A stretch of DNA of 64,000 nucleotides, from assembly GCA_046594105.1 (NCBI GenBank), contig JBKJQB010000195.1, positions 8,261 to 72,260 of the forward strand, read 5' to 3'. This document shows positions 1 through 10,205 of this stretch, piece after piece. Within the stretch, counting starts at the first letter, position 1. Every line of letters starts with the position of its first letter. The translations under genes and the position numbers were made by a program. The notes beneath the pieces were generated by a model. The model had not been told where the DNA came from, searched no databases, and worked only from the letters and a program-made list of their open reading frames with translations. The DNA is from JBDSGC01 sp046594105. Its GTDB lineage: Bacteria > Acidobacteriota > Thermoanaerobaculia > Gp7-AA8.

Positions 1-2
1 CG

Positions 3-536
3 GCGCTGCCGTGGATTTCCAGCTTTCACGAGGTCAACGTGAGGACCTACGTGCATCACCGGGGAGCGAATCCGGGGGTTTGGTTCTTCAGTCTGGACGC
101 TTCCAGTGTGATCGCCGTTGCGGCGGCTCGCGCTGCCTATCATCTGCGTTACTTCAACGCGAGCATGGAGATGACTGCGTCGAAAACACCGCTGCCCGAG
201 ATCGAGTTCCATTCGCGCCGGGAGGACCCGGCCGGGCCGATGCCGGCCAATGCCCACATACGCTATGCGCCGCGAGACGGAGTGATTCACCGAAACGCTC
301 CGGGGAGCCTCGATCACTTTCTGATGGAGCGATATTTTCTTTACGCCACGGATGACGATCGCCAGTTGTATCGCTCCCGAGTCCACCACCAGCCCTATCC
401 GGCGCAGCGCGCGGAAGTGAGGCAGCTGGAGGAAACGCTGATCTGGGCATCGGGAATCCGTCGTTCCGATGCAGCGCCGATCGCGCATTACGCCAGCGGT
501 GTGCACGTCAAGGTGTATCCCATCGACCGGCTGTGA
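3..536 (+). CDS. DUF2071 (YqjF-like) protein, 5' end outside the window
   Basis: The reading frame is open from the first bases of the window, so the true start lies upstream; 177 residues are visible. The segment near the left edge reads LPWISSFHEVNVRTYV, which matches the proline-plus-NVRTYV region of the DUF2071/COG3361 family, followed by a WFFSLDAS strand also typical of it. The family has no established enzymatic role; it has an acetoacetate-decarboxylase-like fold and many members are annotated only as conserved proteins. The gene ends 90 bases before the next gene on the same strand. The family call is from remembered sequence features; the function is unknown. Confidence 0.72.
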   Translation, partial: ALPWISSFHEVNVRTYVHHRGANPGVWFFSLDASSVIAVAAARAAYHLRYFNASMEMTASKTPLPEIEFHSRREDPAGPMPANAHIRYAPRDGVIHRNAPGSLDHFLMERYFLYATDDDRQLYRSRVHHQPYPAQRAEVRQLEETLIWASGIRRSDAAPIAHYASGVHVKVYPIDRL

Positions 537-625
537 TGCGCTTCCGTTGCGGAGCGCTTGTGGCCGTTCGCGTGCGCCGCGGATGATCTCGTCTGTTATA
601 TTGAGCCTCTCATTTCGAGTTTCCA

Positions 626-3600
626 TTGGCCGACATTCCTGTCGCACAAACGCGCACCGAGGCATCGACCGAAGCCGCGCTTCGCGAGGCCGGCGACCGC
701 CTCCGCCGGCAAAACGAGGTGCTGGCGGATCTGGCGCGCCGTCAGGCCGTGCCCGGCGCCGATTTCGACCAGTGTCTGCGCGACCTCACAGACGCTGCCG
801 CGCAGACACTGGGCATCGGCCGGGTCAGCGTCTGGTTTTTCGACGATCGAAGGGAGAGGCTGCACTGCGCGGATCTGTACGAGCTGGGCGCCGGTGAGCA
901 CTCCTCAGGAAGCGAGCTGAGAGTCGCCGCGTTTCCGGACTACTTTCATGCTCTCCAGGTCGAGCGCACCATCACTGCTCACGATGTGCACGCCGATCCG
1001 CGCGTGCGAGGCTTCGCCGCCTACCACCGTTCGGCTGCGATCACCGCGCTGATCGACGCACCCATCCACCACGCCGGCGAGATCGTGGGCGTGGTCTGTC
1101 ACGAGCACGTGGAGACCCCTCGCCGCTGGAGCATCGAGGAAGAGACCTTTGCCAGCTCCATCGCGGACCTGATCTCGATCGGGATCGAGGCACGGGAACG
1201 CCGCACGGCGCAGGAGTCTCTTCAGCATCGCTTGAAATTTGAAACGCTGATTTCCAGCATCTCGACGCAGTTCGTGAACGTCGATTCCGACCAGCTCGAT
1301 GGCGACATCACTGGGGCCATGGCCAGGGTCGCGGAGTTCGTGGGAGCGGATCGCGCGTTCCTGTATTCGTTTTCCGAGGACGCGACCATCGCCACGGTCA
1401 CCCATCAATGGGATGCCAGCGTGGAACGGCGACGCCAGTTCAAGCCGGTGGCCTTTCCGGTCGCGGCATTTCCCTGGACCTTCCGCACCCTCCTCGACTC
1501 CGAATCCTTGATCATCGACACGGAAACCCTTCCCGCCGAGGCGGCGGCGGAACGCGCCATGTACGAGCAGGCTGGCAATGCCTCGGTGGTGTTGATTTCT
1601 CTCCTCTACAACCGAGTGCAGTTAGGAGTGCTGGGAGTGGGGTCGGGAGTCCGCAAAAGCTGGAGCGACGAGAGCGTGGCGCTGTTGCGGATGACCGGGG
1701 AGATTTTCGTCAGCGCGATCCAACGCCATCGGAACGAGGCGGCGCTCCGGCAGAGCGAGCAGAATCATCGATTGCTGTTCGAGCGAAACCTCGCTGGCGT
1801 CTATCGGAACACGATCGAGGGTCGCGTTCTGGAGTGCAACGAGGCCCTGGTGCGCATGCTGGGATACGAATCCAAAGAAGAGTTCATGAGGCATCCCGCT
1901 TCTGATCTGTACGTCACCGCCGGCGGCCGGGATAAGTTCATCGAGCATCTCCGCCGCGAACGGACGATGACCAACGTGGAAATCTGCCTGCGCCGCAAAG
2001 ATGGCAGCGTGGCGTGGCTGCTGGAGAGCGTGCATCTGCTGGAGGGCGAGCCTGAGATTCTGGAAGGCACGCTGATTGACATCACCGATCGCAAGAGAAC
2101 CGAGGACGCCTTGCGCGAGAGCGAGCGGCGGTACCGCCTTCTGGTGGAACGGATGCGTGAGGGGCTGGCTCAGGTCGACAACGACAACGTGCTTCGATTC
2201 GTGAACGATCGCTTCTGCGAGATGGTCGGATACACGCGCGAGGAGTTGCTGGGCCGCAATGGCGACTTCCTGCTGGCCGCTCCCGAAGATGTGGCTCTGA
2301 TGGGGACCAAGGTGCAGTCGAGACTGCAGGGAGTGGCGGACCAGTATCAAGTGCGGGTACGGCGCAAGGACGGGACGCTGATCTGGCTGGAGATCGGTGG
2401 CGCGCCGGTCATCGACTCCCAGGGCGCGGTGATCGGATCGATCGGGGTCCACGACGACATCACCGAGCGCCGCGCTGCCGAGCAGGCTCTTCGCGACAGC
2501 GAGGCTCGCTACCGGCTGCTGGCGGAAAACTCCACCGACATGATTACCAGGAGCGCAGCCGACGGCACCTTTCTCTATGCCTCGGATGCCAGCCGCACGC
2601 TCCTCGGATACCAGCCCTCCGAACTGGAGGGGCGGAACGTCTACGATTTCATGCACCCGCCCGACCAGAATGAGATCCGTCACCTCGCCGCCCTCATCAA
2701 CGACACTCGATCGACCACCTTCAGCTTCCGGATGCGCAGAAAAGAGGGAGCGCTGGTGTGGTTCGAGACCACCTGCCGGCTGCTTCGCGATCCCGTCACG
2801 GGCGCGGCGGGCGAGATCCTCGGGGTATCGCGGGACATCACCGAGCGCAAGCGCGCTGAGGAGCAGATCGAATTTCAGGCGTACCACGATGCCCTCACCG
2901 GGCTGCCCAATCGACGACTCTTCCGCGACCGGCTGACCGTGGCCCTGGCCCATGCGCGGCGGATGCGCTCTCTGGTGGCAGTGATGTTCCTGGACCTCGA
3001 TCGGTTCAAGGAAGTCAACGACACACTGGGTCACAGCTTCGGCGATGAGATGCTCAAAGAGGTGGCCACCCGGCTGCAACAGTCGCTGCGCGAAGAGGAC
3101 TCCATCGCCCGCATGGGAGGTGACGAGTTCACCGTGCTCCTGGCCGACCTCGGAAGCTCGGACGACGTTGCCAGCATCGCCCAGAAGCTGATCGACGCCG
3201 TGGCCCTGCCCATGTGCATCGAAGAGCGCGAGATCTTCATCACCACCAGCATCGGGATCGCGCTCTTTCCCAGCGACGGCGACACCGCGGAACTGCTGCT
3301 GAAGAACGCGGATCACGCGATGTACCGGGCCAAGGATGCCGGCCGCGGATCGCTCCAGCTCTTTACCCCCGCCATGAACAGCCGGGCCCTCGATCGGCTG
3401 TCCATGGAGAACGATCTCCGGCGTGCCCTGGAGCGGGAAGAGCTCGTTCTCTACTATCAGCCTCAGCTCGACGTAAAGACGCGCACGGTGACGGGCGTGG
3501 AGGCTTTGCTGCGCTGGCGTCGTGCTGATGGCCAGATGACCAGTCCGGCGACGTTCATCCCCATCGCCGAGGAGACCCGGTTGATCATTCCCATCGGTGA

Positions 3601-4147
3601 GTGGGTGGTGCGGGAGGCCTGCCGTCAGGCGCGGCGGTGGCAGCTGGAGGGCCACCCCGGGCTCCGCGTGGCGGTGAATCTGTCGCCGAGACAGTTTCAA
3701 CAGGCCGACCTGCCGAGCATGATTGCCTCCGCCCTCGAGGAGTCCGGTCTTCGCGCCTCCGACCTGGAGTTGGAGATCACCGAAAACACAGCCATGCAGA
3801 ACACCGATCGCACCATCGCCATCCTGCGCAGCCTGCGGGACATGGGGGTGTGCATCGCCATCGACGACTTTGGAACCGGTCACTCCTCGCTCAACTATCT
3901 GCGAAGCTTTCCCATCGACACGGTCAAGATCGATCAGGAGTTCGTGCAGGGGATCGAGACCAGCGAGGCCGATCGGGCCATCGTCTCCGCGGTCATCGGA
4001 ATGGCGCGCGGCCTGCGACTGCGGGTGGTGGCGGAAGGTGTGGAGACCGAACCGCAGCTGGCCTTCCTTGCACAGGAAGGATGCGACGAAGTGCAGGGAT
4101 ATCTTTTCGGCCGTCCTTCGCCGACCCTCCCTGAGCGCGCGGCCTGA
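626..4147 (+). CDS. GAF-GAF-PAS-PAS-PAS-GGDEF-EAL cyclic-di-GMP signalling protein
   Basis: This 1173-residue protein has no membrane segment or signal peptide and starts at TTG. Two GAF-like sensor domains occupy about residues 25-195 and 200-370. Three PAS/PAC units follow (about 375-495, 500-620, 625-745), each ending in an ITDRK/ITERR/ITERK-type linker. The diguanylate cyclase domain (about 750-915) has an intact MGGDEF site at 830-835, and the phosphodiesterase domain (about 925-1170) has an intact EAL at 959-961. The EAL domain also keeps NLSPRQF, LEITEN, DDFGTG, KID and AEGVE motifs, so both synthesis and hydrolysis of c-di-GMP look possible. The five sensor domains imply control by cytoplasmic small-molecule, redox or light cues, which cannot be read from sequence. 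It appears to be a single-gene unit. Confidence 0.96.
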   Translation: MADIPVAQTRTEASTEAALREAGDRLRRQNEVLADLARRQAVPGADFDQCLRDLTDAAAQTLGIGRVSVWFFDDRRERLHCADLYELGAGEHSSGSELRVAAFPDYFHALQVERTITAHDVHADPRVRGFAAYHRSAAITALIDAPIHHAGEIVGVVCHEHVETPRRWSIEEETFASSIADLISIGIEARERRTAQESLQHRLKFETLISSISTQFVNVDSDQLDGDITGAMARVAEFVGADRAFLYSFSEDATIATVTHQWDASVERRRQFKPVAFPVAAFPWTFRTLLDSESLIIDTETLPAEAAAERAMYEQAGNASVVLISLLYNRVQLGVLGVGSGVRKSWSDESVALLRMTGEIFVSAIQRHRNEAALRQSEQNHRLLFERNLAGVYRNTIEGRVLECNEALVRMLGYESKEEFMRHPASDLYVTAGGRDKFIEHLRRERTMTNVEICLRRKDGSVAWLLESVHLLEGEPEILEGTLIDITDRKRTEDALRESERRYRLLVERMREGLAQVDNDNVLRFVNDRFCEMVGYTREELLGRNGDFLLAAPEDVALMGTKVQSRLQGVADQYQVRVRRKDGTLIWLEIGGAPVIDSQGAVIGSIGVHDDITERRAAEQALRDSEARYRLLAENSTDMITRSAADGTFLYASDASRTLLGYQPSELEGRNVYDFMHPPDQNEIRHLAALINDTRSTTFSFRMRRKEGALVWFETTCRLLRDPVTGAAGEILGVSRDITERKRAEEQIEFQAYHDALTGLPNRRLFRDRLTVALAHARRMRSLVAVMFLDLDRFKEVNDTLGHSFGDEMLKEVATRLQQSLREEDSIARMGGDEFTVLLADLGSSDDVASIAQKLIDAVALPMCIEEREIFITTSIGIALFPSDGDTAELLLKNADHAMYRAKDAGRGSLQLFTPAMNSRALDRLSMENDLRRALEREELVLYYQPQLDVKTRTVTGVEALLRWRRADGQMTSPATFIPIAEETRLIIPIGEWVVREACRQARRWQLEGHPGLRVAVNLSPRQFQQADLPSMIASALEESGLRASDLELEITENTAMQNTDRTIAILRSLRDMGVCIAIDDFGTGHSSLNYLRSFPIDTVKIDQEFVQGIETSEADRAIVSAVIGMARGLRLRVVAEGVETEPQLAFLAQEGCDEVQGYLFGRPSPTLPERAA

Positions 4148-4157
4148 GCTGCGCCAG

Positions 4158-4185
4158 CAAGATGCCGGCGTTCCATGAGAGGCGA
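4158..4185. repeat. single partial copy of the GATGCCGGCG dispersed repeat
   Basis: The gap between the c-di-GMP gene and the macroglobulin gene contains AGCAAGATGCCGGCGTTCC, then a GAGAGGCG tail. It matches part of the longer elements at 16206-16256 and 38410-38460. It lies just after the stop codon of the upstream gene, as short palindromic repeats often do. Confidence 0.55.
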
Positions 4186-4240
4186 CTGAGGAGCGAGATT
4201 GCAAAGGCCACCGGGAACCGGCGGTGCTACATTCGCGCTC

Positions 4241-7200
4241 ATGAAGCGAGCTCTTCTCCTTCCTCTCTTTCTCGCCGCATCGGTCAGGCTTTTCGCTGCC
4301 GACGAACCTCATCTGACCATCCTCAAAGCAGGACCGACCGGCGAAGTCGCTTCCCTGGCCGAAGCGAATGAAGTGCGGGTGGTCTTCAATGAGCCCATGG
4401 TGGTGATCGGAAGGATCCCCAAGCCGCTCGAGGTCCCTTGGTTTCACATCGCTCCGCAACTGAAAGGGACGTTTCGCTGGTCGGGAACCACCACGCTGAT
4501 TTTCACGCCCGACCCCAAGGTCGCTCTTCCCTTTGCCACCCGCTATGAGGTGACCATCGATCCTGCGGCGAAGGCGATCAGCGGCCGCACTCTCGACCGT
4601 GCTTACACCTTCTCGTTCGTCACTCCGACCGTGCAGCTCCGCCGGACCAACTGGTACCGCAAGGATGCAACCGCCGACGCGCCGATCGTCATCGCTCTCT
4701 GGTTCAACCAGCCCGTCGATGGCGCCACGCTCGCCTCGCATCTGCAGCTGCGAACCTTGAAGCACGAGTTCAAGACTCCGGAGATTCCGGCCATGGACCG
4801 TTTGAAGGCCAGCGATCCTGCGGGAGTCGCCGCATTCGAAGCGAAGGTTGCGCGGGCGCGGCAGGCTGCAGAAAGCGATGGAGAGCCGGTGCTGTCGTTC
4901 GTGGCATCGCAGTGGGACCGGAAGCGTTTTCCGGCCGCTCCCGAGCTGGTGGTGCTGGAGACGCGGCCGGGAGTTCCGCCGGAAACCAATCTGCAGGTGT
5001 ATCTCGATGACCAGCTGGCGCGCTCGGACAAGAACGTTCGCACCGGGCGCGCGCAGACCTTCACCATCGAGCTGGAGCCGGCGCTGTTCGTCGACCATAT
5101 CGAATGCCTCACCGCATGCAACGCGGAGGCTTCGAACAACATCATCTTTCGGGGACGGCGCGGGGGAATCGAATACGCGAAGTTCAAGAAGGCGATCCAT
5201 GTCGCCGACATCACCGATCCCGCGCACGAGGTGGCCGTCGCTCCGGCACCCGATCACCAGCAGCCGGAGTGGGCCATGCACATGCGCGGCTACAGCTTCG
5301 ACTCGCTGGGATACTCGCTGCTCCCCGCGCACACCTACTCGGTCCGCGTCGATTCCACGCTGGAAGCAGAAGACGGGCAGACCCTCGACCATCCCTGGAT
5401 GGCCATCGTCGAGTACGGGCACCTCACCGCGTTCACCAGCTTCGGCGACGGCCATGGCGTGTGGGAATCGAGTGGCGGCCCGCTGCTCCCGTTTCATTCA
5501 CGGAACTTCCGATCGGTGCAGCAGTGGCTGAGCCCCATCGGGATCGAGCAGCTTCTGCCGACCATCCTCGATCTCGAAAAGGGCGCTTTTCACAAGGCGC
5601 CAGGGACCGTTCCCACCGATCGCAAGCTCAATCCCGTTGCGGACAAGACGCAATCGTATGGGCTGGATCTCTCGCCGGTGCGGGCCGGTCAGGGGACCGG
5701 GATCGTCTGGGTGGCCATCAAGGCTGGCGAGCCCATTCCGCGTGCTCTCCGCTACGACGACGACATCACCGCCACCATCGTGCAGGTCACCAACCTCGGG
5801 CTCTCCGTCAAGGACAGCCCGCAGAATACGTTGGTGCTGGTCACCCGACTCGACGATGCCGCGCCGGTCGCCGGCGCGCGAGTCTCCATTCGTACGGTCG
5901 ACAACAAGATTTTCTGGAGCGGCCTCACCGATGAGCGCGGGCTCGCGGTGGCCCCCAATACCGACCTGCGGATGAAGCGCGGTCCAATGCCTGCCACCAC
6001 CGGCGAAGGAGAAGGCGAAGATTTCGAAGGGGGATGGCAGGCCCTGGAGAAGCTCCACTTCATCGTGACTGCGGAGAAGGACGGCGACATCGCCTACGCC
6101 GCCAGCGACTGGCACCAGGGGATCTCGCCGTGGGATTTCAGCGTGAACTTCAATCTCAGCGAGGCAGAGCCGCTTCTGCGCGGCTCCGTCTTCACCGATC
6201 GAGGCGTGTACAAGCTGGGAGAGGAAGTGCACGCCAAGGCCATGCTCCGCAGCGACACGCCCACGGGCATGCAACTGCTGCCGCTCGGTACGAAGGTGGA
6301 GATCCTCGTTCACGATTCGCACGACAAGGAAGTCGACAAGCGGACCGTGACTGTCAATGAATGGAGCAGCGCGGAATGGACCATGCGCGTTCCCACCGAC
6401 GGGGTGCTGGGCAGCTACCGGATCGACGCTTCGGTGCAGGGACAGCAGCTCACCACCGGTGGTAATTTCCTGGTGGCTGCCTATCGCCGCCCCGACTTCC
6501 GCGTTGACGTCACGCTGACGTCGCCGAGCACTCTGGCCGGCACCAAGCTCACCGGTGCGATCGCCGGCCGCTACCTCTTTGGCGGTGCGATGTCTTCCCG
6601 GCCGGTGAAGTGGACCTACGCCCGCATCCCGTTCGATGACGTGCCGAAGGCAATCCGCGATCGTTTTCCGGAAGAGCAGTACACGTTCCTCGGTGAGGAC
6701 TGGGAGCATCGCAAGAACGCAGAGACGATCTCCACCAAAGAGCCGAAGCTCGATGCGAAAGGAGACCTTCGCCTCTCTCTCGGCACCGACCGGAAGGCCG
6801 GCCATCCCTGGGCCTATCGCCTGGAGGGTGAGGTCACCGACGTGTCGCGGCAGAAGATCGCCAACCGCACCACGTTCCGTGTCGATCCGGCCCCCTGGTA
6901 TATCGGTCTGCGGCAGCCGCCCTACTTCACCGAAGCGGCAAAAGGCTTCGATACCGCGGTGGTCACGGTGGCCCTGGACGGCACGATGACGGCGAACGTT
7001 CCGGTCACTATCGATCTGCAGCGGATCCAGTGGAACAGCGTCCGGAAAGCGGAAGGTCGCGGCTTCTACAACTGGGAAACGCAGCGCAAGGAGATCCCGG
7101 CCGGTCACTGGACGATCACATCCGCGGCGCAGCCGGTGCCGTTCCACGCTGCGCTCGATGCCGGTGGTCAATACGTTCTACTGGCCACGGCTACCGACGC

Positions 7201-10030
7201 CGAAGGGCGCTCGACGACGACGCGCACCTCGTTCTATGCCATCGGTGCGGGATACACGGCCTGGGAGCGTTACGACCACAATCGCATCGATCTCGTTCCG
7301 GAAAAGAAAACGTACCGTCCCGGCGACACGGCGCGGGTGATGGTCAAGTCGCCGTGGGAACACGCCACGGCGCTGCTGACCACCGAGCGCGAAGGGGTGC
7401 GCACCTGGAAGACCTTTGCGCTGACCTCGACCCAGACGACCGTCTCCGTTCCCATCACAGAAAAGGACATCCCGAACGTGTATGTCTCAATTCTGCTGCT
7501 CAAAGGACGGACGAAGGAAGGGATCGACGACCAGTCGGACCCTGGGAAGCCTGCGTTCCGTCTGGGCTATGTGGAGCTCGACGTCGAGGACGCCTCGAAA
7601 CGATTGAAGGTGGCGGTTCAGGCGAATCGTGAGGAATACCGCCCGGCCACCAAGGCGCGCATCGATCTCGACGTTCATGACGCTGCCAATCAGCCGGTGC
7701 GATCCGAGGTGACGTTGTGGGCCGTCGACTACGGCGTGCTGTCGCTCACCGGCTACAAGACGCCCGACATCCTGCGGGAGATCTATCTGCGCAAAGCGTT
7801 GCAGGTGGTCAACGACGACTCGCGCCAGAAGATCGTCAGCCGGCGCGTGCTCACGCCAAAGGGTCCAGCAGAAGGCGGCGGTGGTGGCAACGACGCCGGT
7901 CCCGGCGTGATCCGGAAAGACTTTCGCGTTCTGGCGTTCTGGGTCGGCTCGATGGTTACCGACGGGAAGGGACATGCGCGCACGGAGATCACCCTGCCGG
8001 AGTCGTTGAGCACCTATCGCATCATGGCCGTGGCGGGCGATCGTTCGTCGCGATTCGGCTGGGCTCAGAACGAGATCCGCATCAGCAAACCGGTTCTGCT
8101 GTCCGCCGCGTTTCCTCGCTTCCTTGCCGCGGGCGATCAGGCACTCTTCGGCGCCGTCGTGCATTCGCAGCTCAAGCAGGCAGGCAAGGCCACGGTCACC
8201 ATCAAATCGCTCGATCCGTCCATCGTCGAATTCAGCGGGGAGACTCGTTCGTCAGTCGATGTGGCACCCGGCGGCGCTCCCGAAGTGCGGTTCTCTGCGA
8301 TGGCCAGGGCACCGGGCATCGCGCGCATCCGCATGAGCGTCTCTCTCAACGGCGAGACGGATGCGTTCGAAGACACGCTGCCGGTCCGCGTCCTCACGCC
8401 GTCCGAAACCGTGGCTGCATACGGCGAAGCCAATCCCTCCGCCAAAGAGACGCTCTCCATTCCCCCGGATGTCCTTCCCGGCTCCGGCGGGCTGCATGTC
8501 GAGCTGGCGTCGACCGCCATGGTCGGCCTGAGCGAAGGCGCGCAATATCTGGTCGACTATCCATACGGCTGCGCGGAACAGCGCGCCTCCGGCGCCATGG
8601 CCCTCATGCTGGTCTCCGACCTCGGCCAGGCATTCTCGCTTCCCAACATTGACGCCAAAACCGCCCGCACCACCGCCCAGACCACCATCCGCGAGCTCGA
8701 GAAGTTTCAGTGCGCCGACGGCGGCTTCGCCTACTGGCCGGGTGAGTGCTGGAGCGAATCGCCGTACCTCACCGCCGATGTGCTGCACGTGCTGCAGCGC
8801 GCAGGAAAGCTGGGCTACGCAGTGGACGCCGATGTTCTCAAGCGCGCCTACTCCTATCTCGATGGGGAGCTCAAAACGAAGCGCCCCACGAATGAGGGAT
8901 GGTGGCCTGCCTACACGGCGTGGCAGGCCTTCGCCGCGAAAGTTCTGGCTGAGGGCGGGAAGAACGTCGACAGCCATCTGACGCGGTTGCAGTCATACGC
9001 CGACCGCATGCCGGTGTTCGGTCTGGCTTTCCTTGCAGACGCGCTGGAGATCAAGGGTGAGAAGAGCGCCCGGGTCGACGATCTGTATCGGCGCATCCAC
9101 AACGCCGTTCTCCCCGAGGGTGGCAGCGCGCATGTGGAGGAGCTCAGCGATCCGTACCTTCTGTACTTCTGGAACTCGAACGTCCGGACCACCGCGATCG
9201 TGCTGGATACGCTGGTGCGACACGGGCAAGACGAAGCGCTGGTCAAACAGATGGTGCGCTGGCTGATGAACGCGCGCACTCATGGACGCTGGGGCAACAC
9301 TCAGGAAAACGTCTGGGCCATGGAGTCGCTGGTCGACTACTACCGCCGCTACGAAAGCACCGAACCGGACTTCACCGCGGCCGTTTCGCTGGGTGGCGCC
9401 TCACTGGCCAGCGATGCGTTCCGTGGACGGAGCACGTCGGCAAAGAACCACGACGTGCCGATGGCGTCGATGCTCGAGAAAAAACAAACAGAGCAGACGG
9501 TCACCTTCGAACGACAGGGCAGCGGAACGCTCTTCTACCTGATGAGACTGCGCTATGTGCCGGCCGGAGCGGTTCATGAGCCGCTCGATCGCGGGATCGG
9601 CATCGAGCGCCGCTACTCGGTGAAGGAATTCAAGGCCGGAGAATTGATCAAGGTCACGCTGAAGATCCGGAACACCAAAGAGCGCCGCTTCGTGGCGGTT
9701 ACCGATCCGATTCCCGCAGGCACCGAACCGGTGGAGTCGTGGTTCGCCACCACCGCGACCGACCTGGCCGAGCAGCAGCGAAAGACGGAAACGCAGGGTG
9801 ACGACTGGATGGCGTGGTGGAAGCGCGGCGGGTTCGATCACGTCGAGCGCCATGACGATCGCGTGCAGCTCTTCGCCACCCGGCTCTCCGAAGGCGTGCA
9901 CGAATTCACGTATCAGGTACGGGCCACCACGGCAGGGACGTTCATTACGGCACCGGCGCACGCCGAGGAGATGTACGAGCCGGAAGTCTTCGGCCGGACG
10001 GCCAGCGCCGTGGTGGAGATCAAGCCGTGA
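4241..10030 (+). CDS. bacterial alpha-2-macroglobulin (YfhM-like), periplasmic
   Basis: This 1929-residue secreted protein begins MKRALLLPLFLAASVRLFA, a clear signal peptide with likely cleavage before ADEP. A further in-frame start upstream (4199, TTG) would bury the signal peptide, so 4241 is preferred. The family traps proteases by a bait region and a covalent thioester. The thioester motif is visible as GCAEQ, with Cys1444 and Gln1447. Near residue 1205 a Gly/Pro-rich stretch with several consecutive Gly may be the bait or a linker. Unlike Escherichia coli YfhM there is no lipobox cysteine, so the protein is probably soluble in the periplasm or exported. The neighbouring penicillin-binding protein 1C gene is the usual genomic partner and supports a role in envelope defence. 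Confidence 0.95.
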   Translation: MKRALLLPLFLAASVRLFAADEPHLTILKAGPTGEVASLAEANEVRVVFNEPMVVIGRIPKPLEVPWFHIAPQLKGTFRWSGTTTLIFTPDPKVALPFATRYEVTIDPAAKAISGRTLDRAYTFSFVTPTVQLRRTNWYRKDATADAPIVIALWFNQPVDGATLASHLQLRTLKHEFKTPEIPAMDRLKASDPAGVAAFEAKVARARQAAESDGEPVLSFVASQWDRKRFPAAPELVVLETRPGVPPETNLQVYLDDQLARSDKNVRTGRAQTFTIELEPALFVDHIECLTACNAEASNNIIFRGRRGGIEYAKFKKAIHVADITDPAHEVAVAPAPDHQQPEWAMHMRGYSFDSLGYSLLPAHTYSVRVDSTLEAEDGQTLDHPWMAIVEYGHLTAFTSFGDGHGVWESSGGPLLPFHSRNFRSVQQWLSPIGIEQLLPTILDLEKGAFHKAPGTVPTDRKLNPVADKTQSYGLDLSPVRAGQGTGIVWVAIKAGEPIPRALRYDDDITATIVQVTNLGLSVKDSPQNTLVLVTRLDDAAPVAGARVSIRTVDNKIFWSGLTDERGLAVAPNTDLRMKRGPMPATTGEGEGEDFEGGWQALEKLHFIVTAEKDGDIAYAASDWHQGISPWDFSVNFNLSEAEPLLRGSVFTDRGVYKLGEEVHAKAMLRSDTPTGMQLLPLGTKVEILVHDSHDKEVDKRTVTVNEWSSAEWTMRVPTDGVLGSYRIDASVQGQQLTTGGNFLVAAYRRPDFRVDVTLTSPSTLAGTKLTGAIAGRYLFGGAMSSRPVKWTYARIPFDDVPKAIRDRFPEEQYTFLGEDWEHRKNAETISTKEPKLDAKGDLRLSLGTDRKAGHPWAYRLEGEVTDVSRQKIANRTTFRVDPAPWYIGLRQPPYFTEAAKGFDTAVVTVALDGTMTANVPVTIDLQRIQWNSVRKAEGRGFYNWETQRKEIPAGHWTITSAAQPVPFHAALDAGGQYVLLATATDAEGRSTTTRTSFYAIGAGYTAWERYDHNRIDLVPEKKTYRPGDTARVMVKSPWEHATALLTTEREGVRTWKTFALTSTQTTVSVPITEKDIPNVYVSILLLKGRTKEGIDDQSDPGKPAFRLGYVELDVEDASKRLKVAVQANREEYRPATKARIDLDVHDAANQPVRSEVTLWAVDYGVLSLTGYKTPDILREIYLRKALQVVNDDSRQKIVSRRVLTPKGPAEGGGGGNDAGPGVIRKDFRVLAFWVGSMVTDGKGHARTEITLPESLSTYRIMAVAGDRSSRFGWAQNEIRISKPVLLSAAFPRFLAAGDQALFGAVVHSQLKQAGKATVTIKSLDPSIVEFSGETRSSVDVAPGGAPEVRFSAMARAPGIARIRMSVSLNGETDAFEDTLPVRVLTPSETVAAYGEANPSAKETLSIPPDVLPGSGGLHVELASTAMVGLSEGAQYLVDYPYGCAEQRASGAMALMLVSDLGQAFSLPNIDAKTARTTAQTTIRELEKFQCADGGFAYWPGECWSESPYLTADVLHVLQRAGKLGYAVDADVLKRAYSYLDGELKTKRPTNEGWWPAYTAWQAFAAKVLAEGGKNVDSHLTRLQSYADRMPVFGLAFLADALEIKGEKSARVDDLYRRIHNAVLPEGGSAHVEELSDPYLLYFWNSNVRTTAIVLDTLVRHGQDEALVKQMVRWLMNARTHGRWGNTQENVWAMESLVDYYRRYESTEPDFTAAVSLGGASLASDAFRGRSTSAKNHDVPMASMLEKKQTEQTVTFERQGSGTLFYLMRLRYVPAGAVHEPLDRGIGIERRYSVKEFKAGELIKVTLKIRNTKERRFVAVTDPIPAGTEPVESWFATTATDLAEQQRKTETQGDDWMAWWKRGGFDHVERHDDRVQLFATRLSEGVHEFTYQVRATTAGTFITAPAHAEEMYEPEVFGRTASAVVEIKP

Positions 10031-10106
10031 CTGCGTCCCTGGTGCGACTCAGCGCATGCCGTTGTGGTCGGAAGTGGGGTTCCCGCAAGCGTCTCGAAGA
10101 ACAAAT

Positions 10107-10124
10107 GCGGCCGAGGACGGCCGC
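10107..10124. repeat. palindromic repeat GCGGCCGAGGACGGCCGC (copy 1)
   Basis: This 18-base near-perfect inverted repeat lies in the gap between the macroglobulin and pbpC genes. The same 18-mer occurs at 12469-12486 (opposite orientation) and 59990-60007. Flanking bases are shared too: a CACCACA/CCACAC tail, and TCGAAGAA nearby in two copies. It is a dispersed REP-like element. Any influence on the downstream transcript is inference. Confidence 0.8.
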
Positions 10125-10205
10125 ACCACAACTGGCGATCCTTTCTGCAGCGGGCACTCCATGCCTCTCACCTCCGGGAGCCTGCCCGAGGATCGGGGCA
10201 TTTCC

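Noticed and set aside
1622..5497. Very long minus-strand open frame opposite the c-di-GMP and macroglobulin genes
   Set aside because: The plus-strand frame gives textbook domains; the minus translation is His/Arg/Gln-rich with no fold, as expected in the shadow of GC-rich coding sequence.
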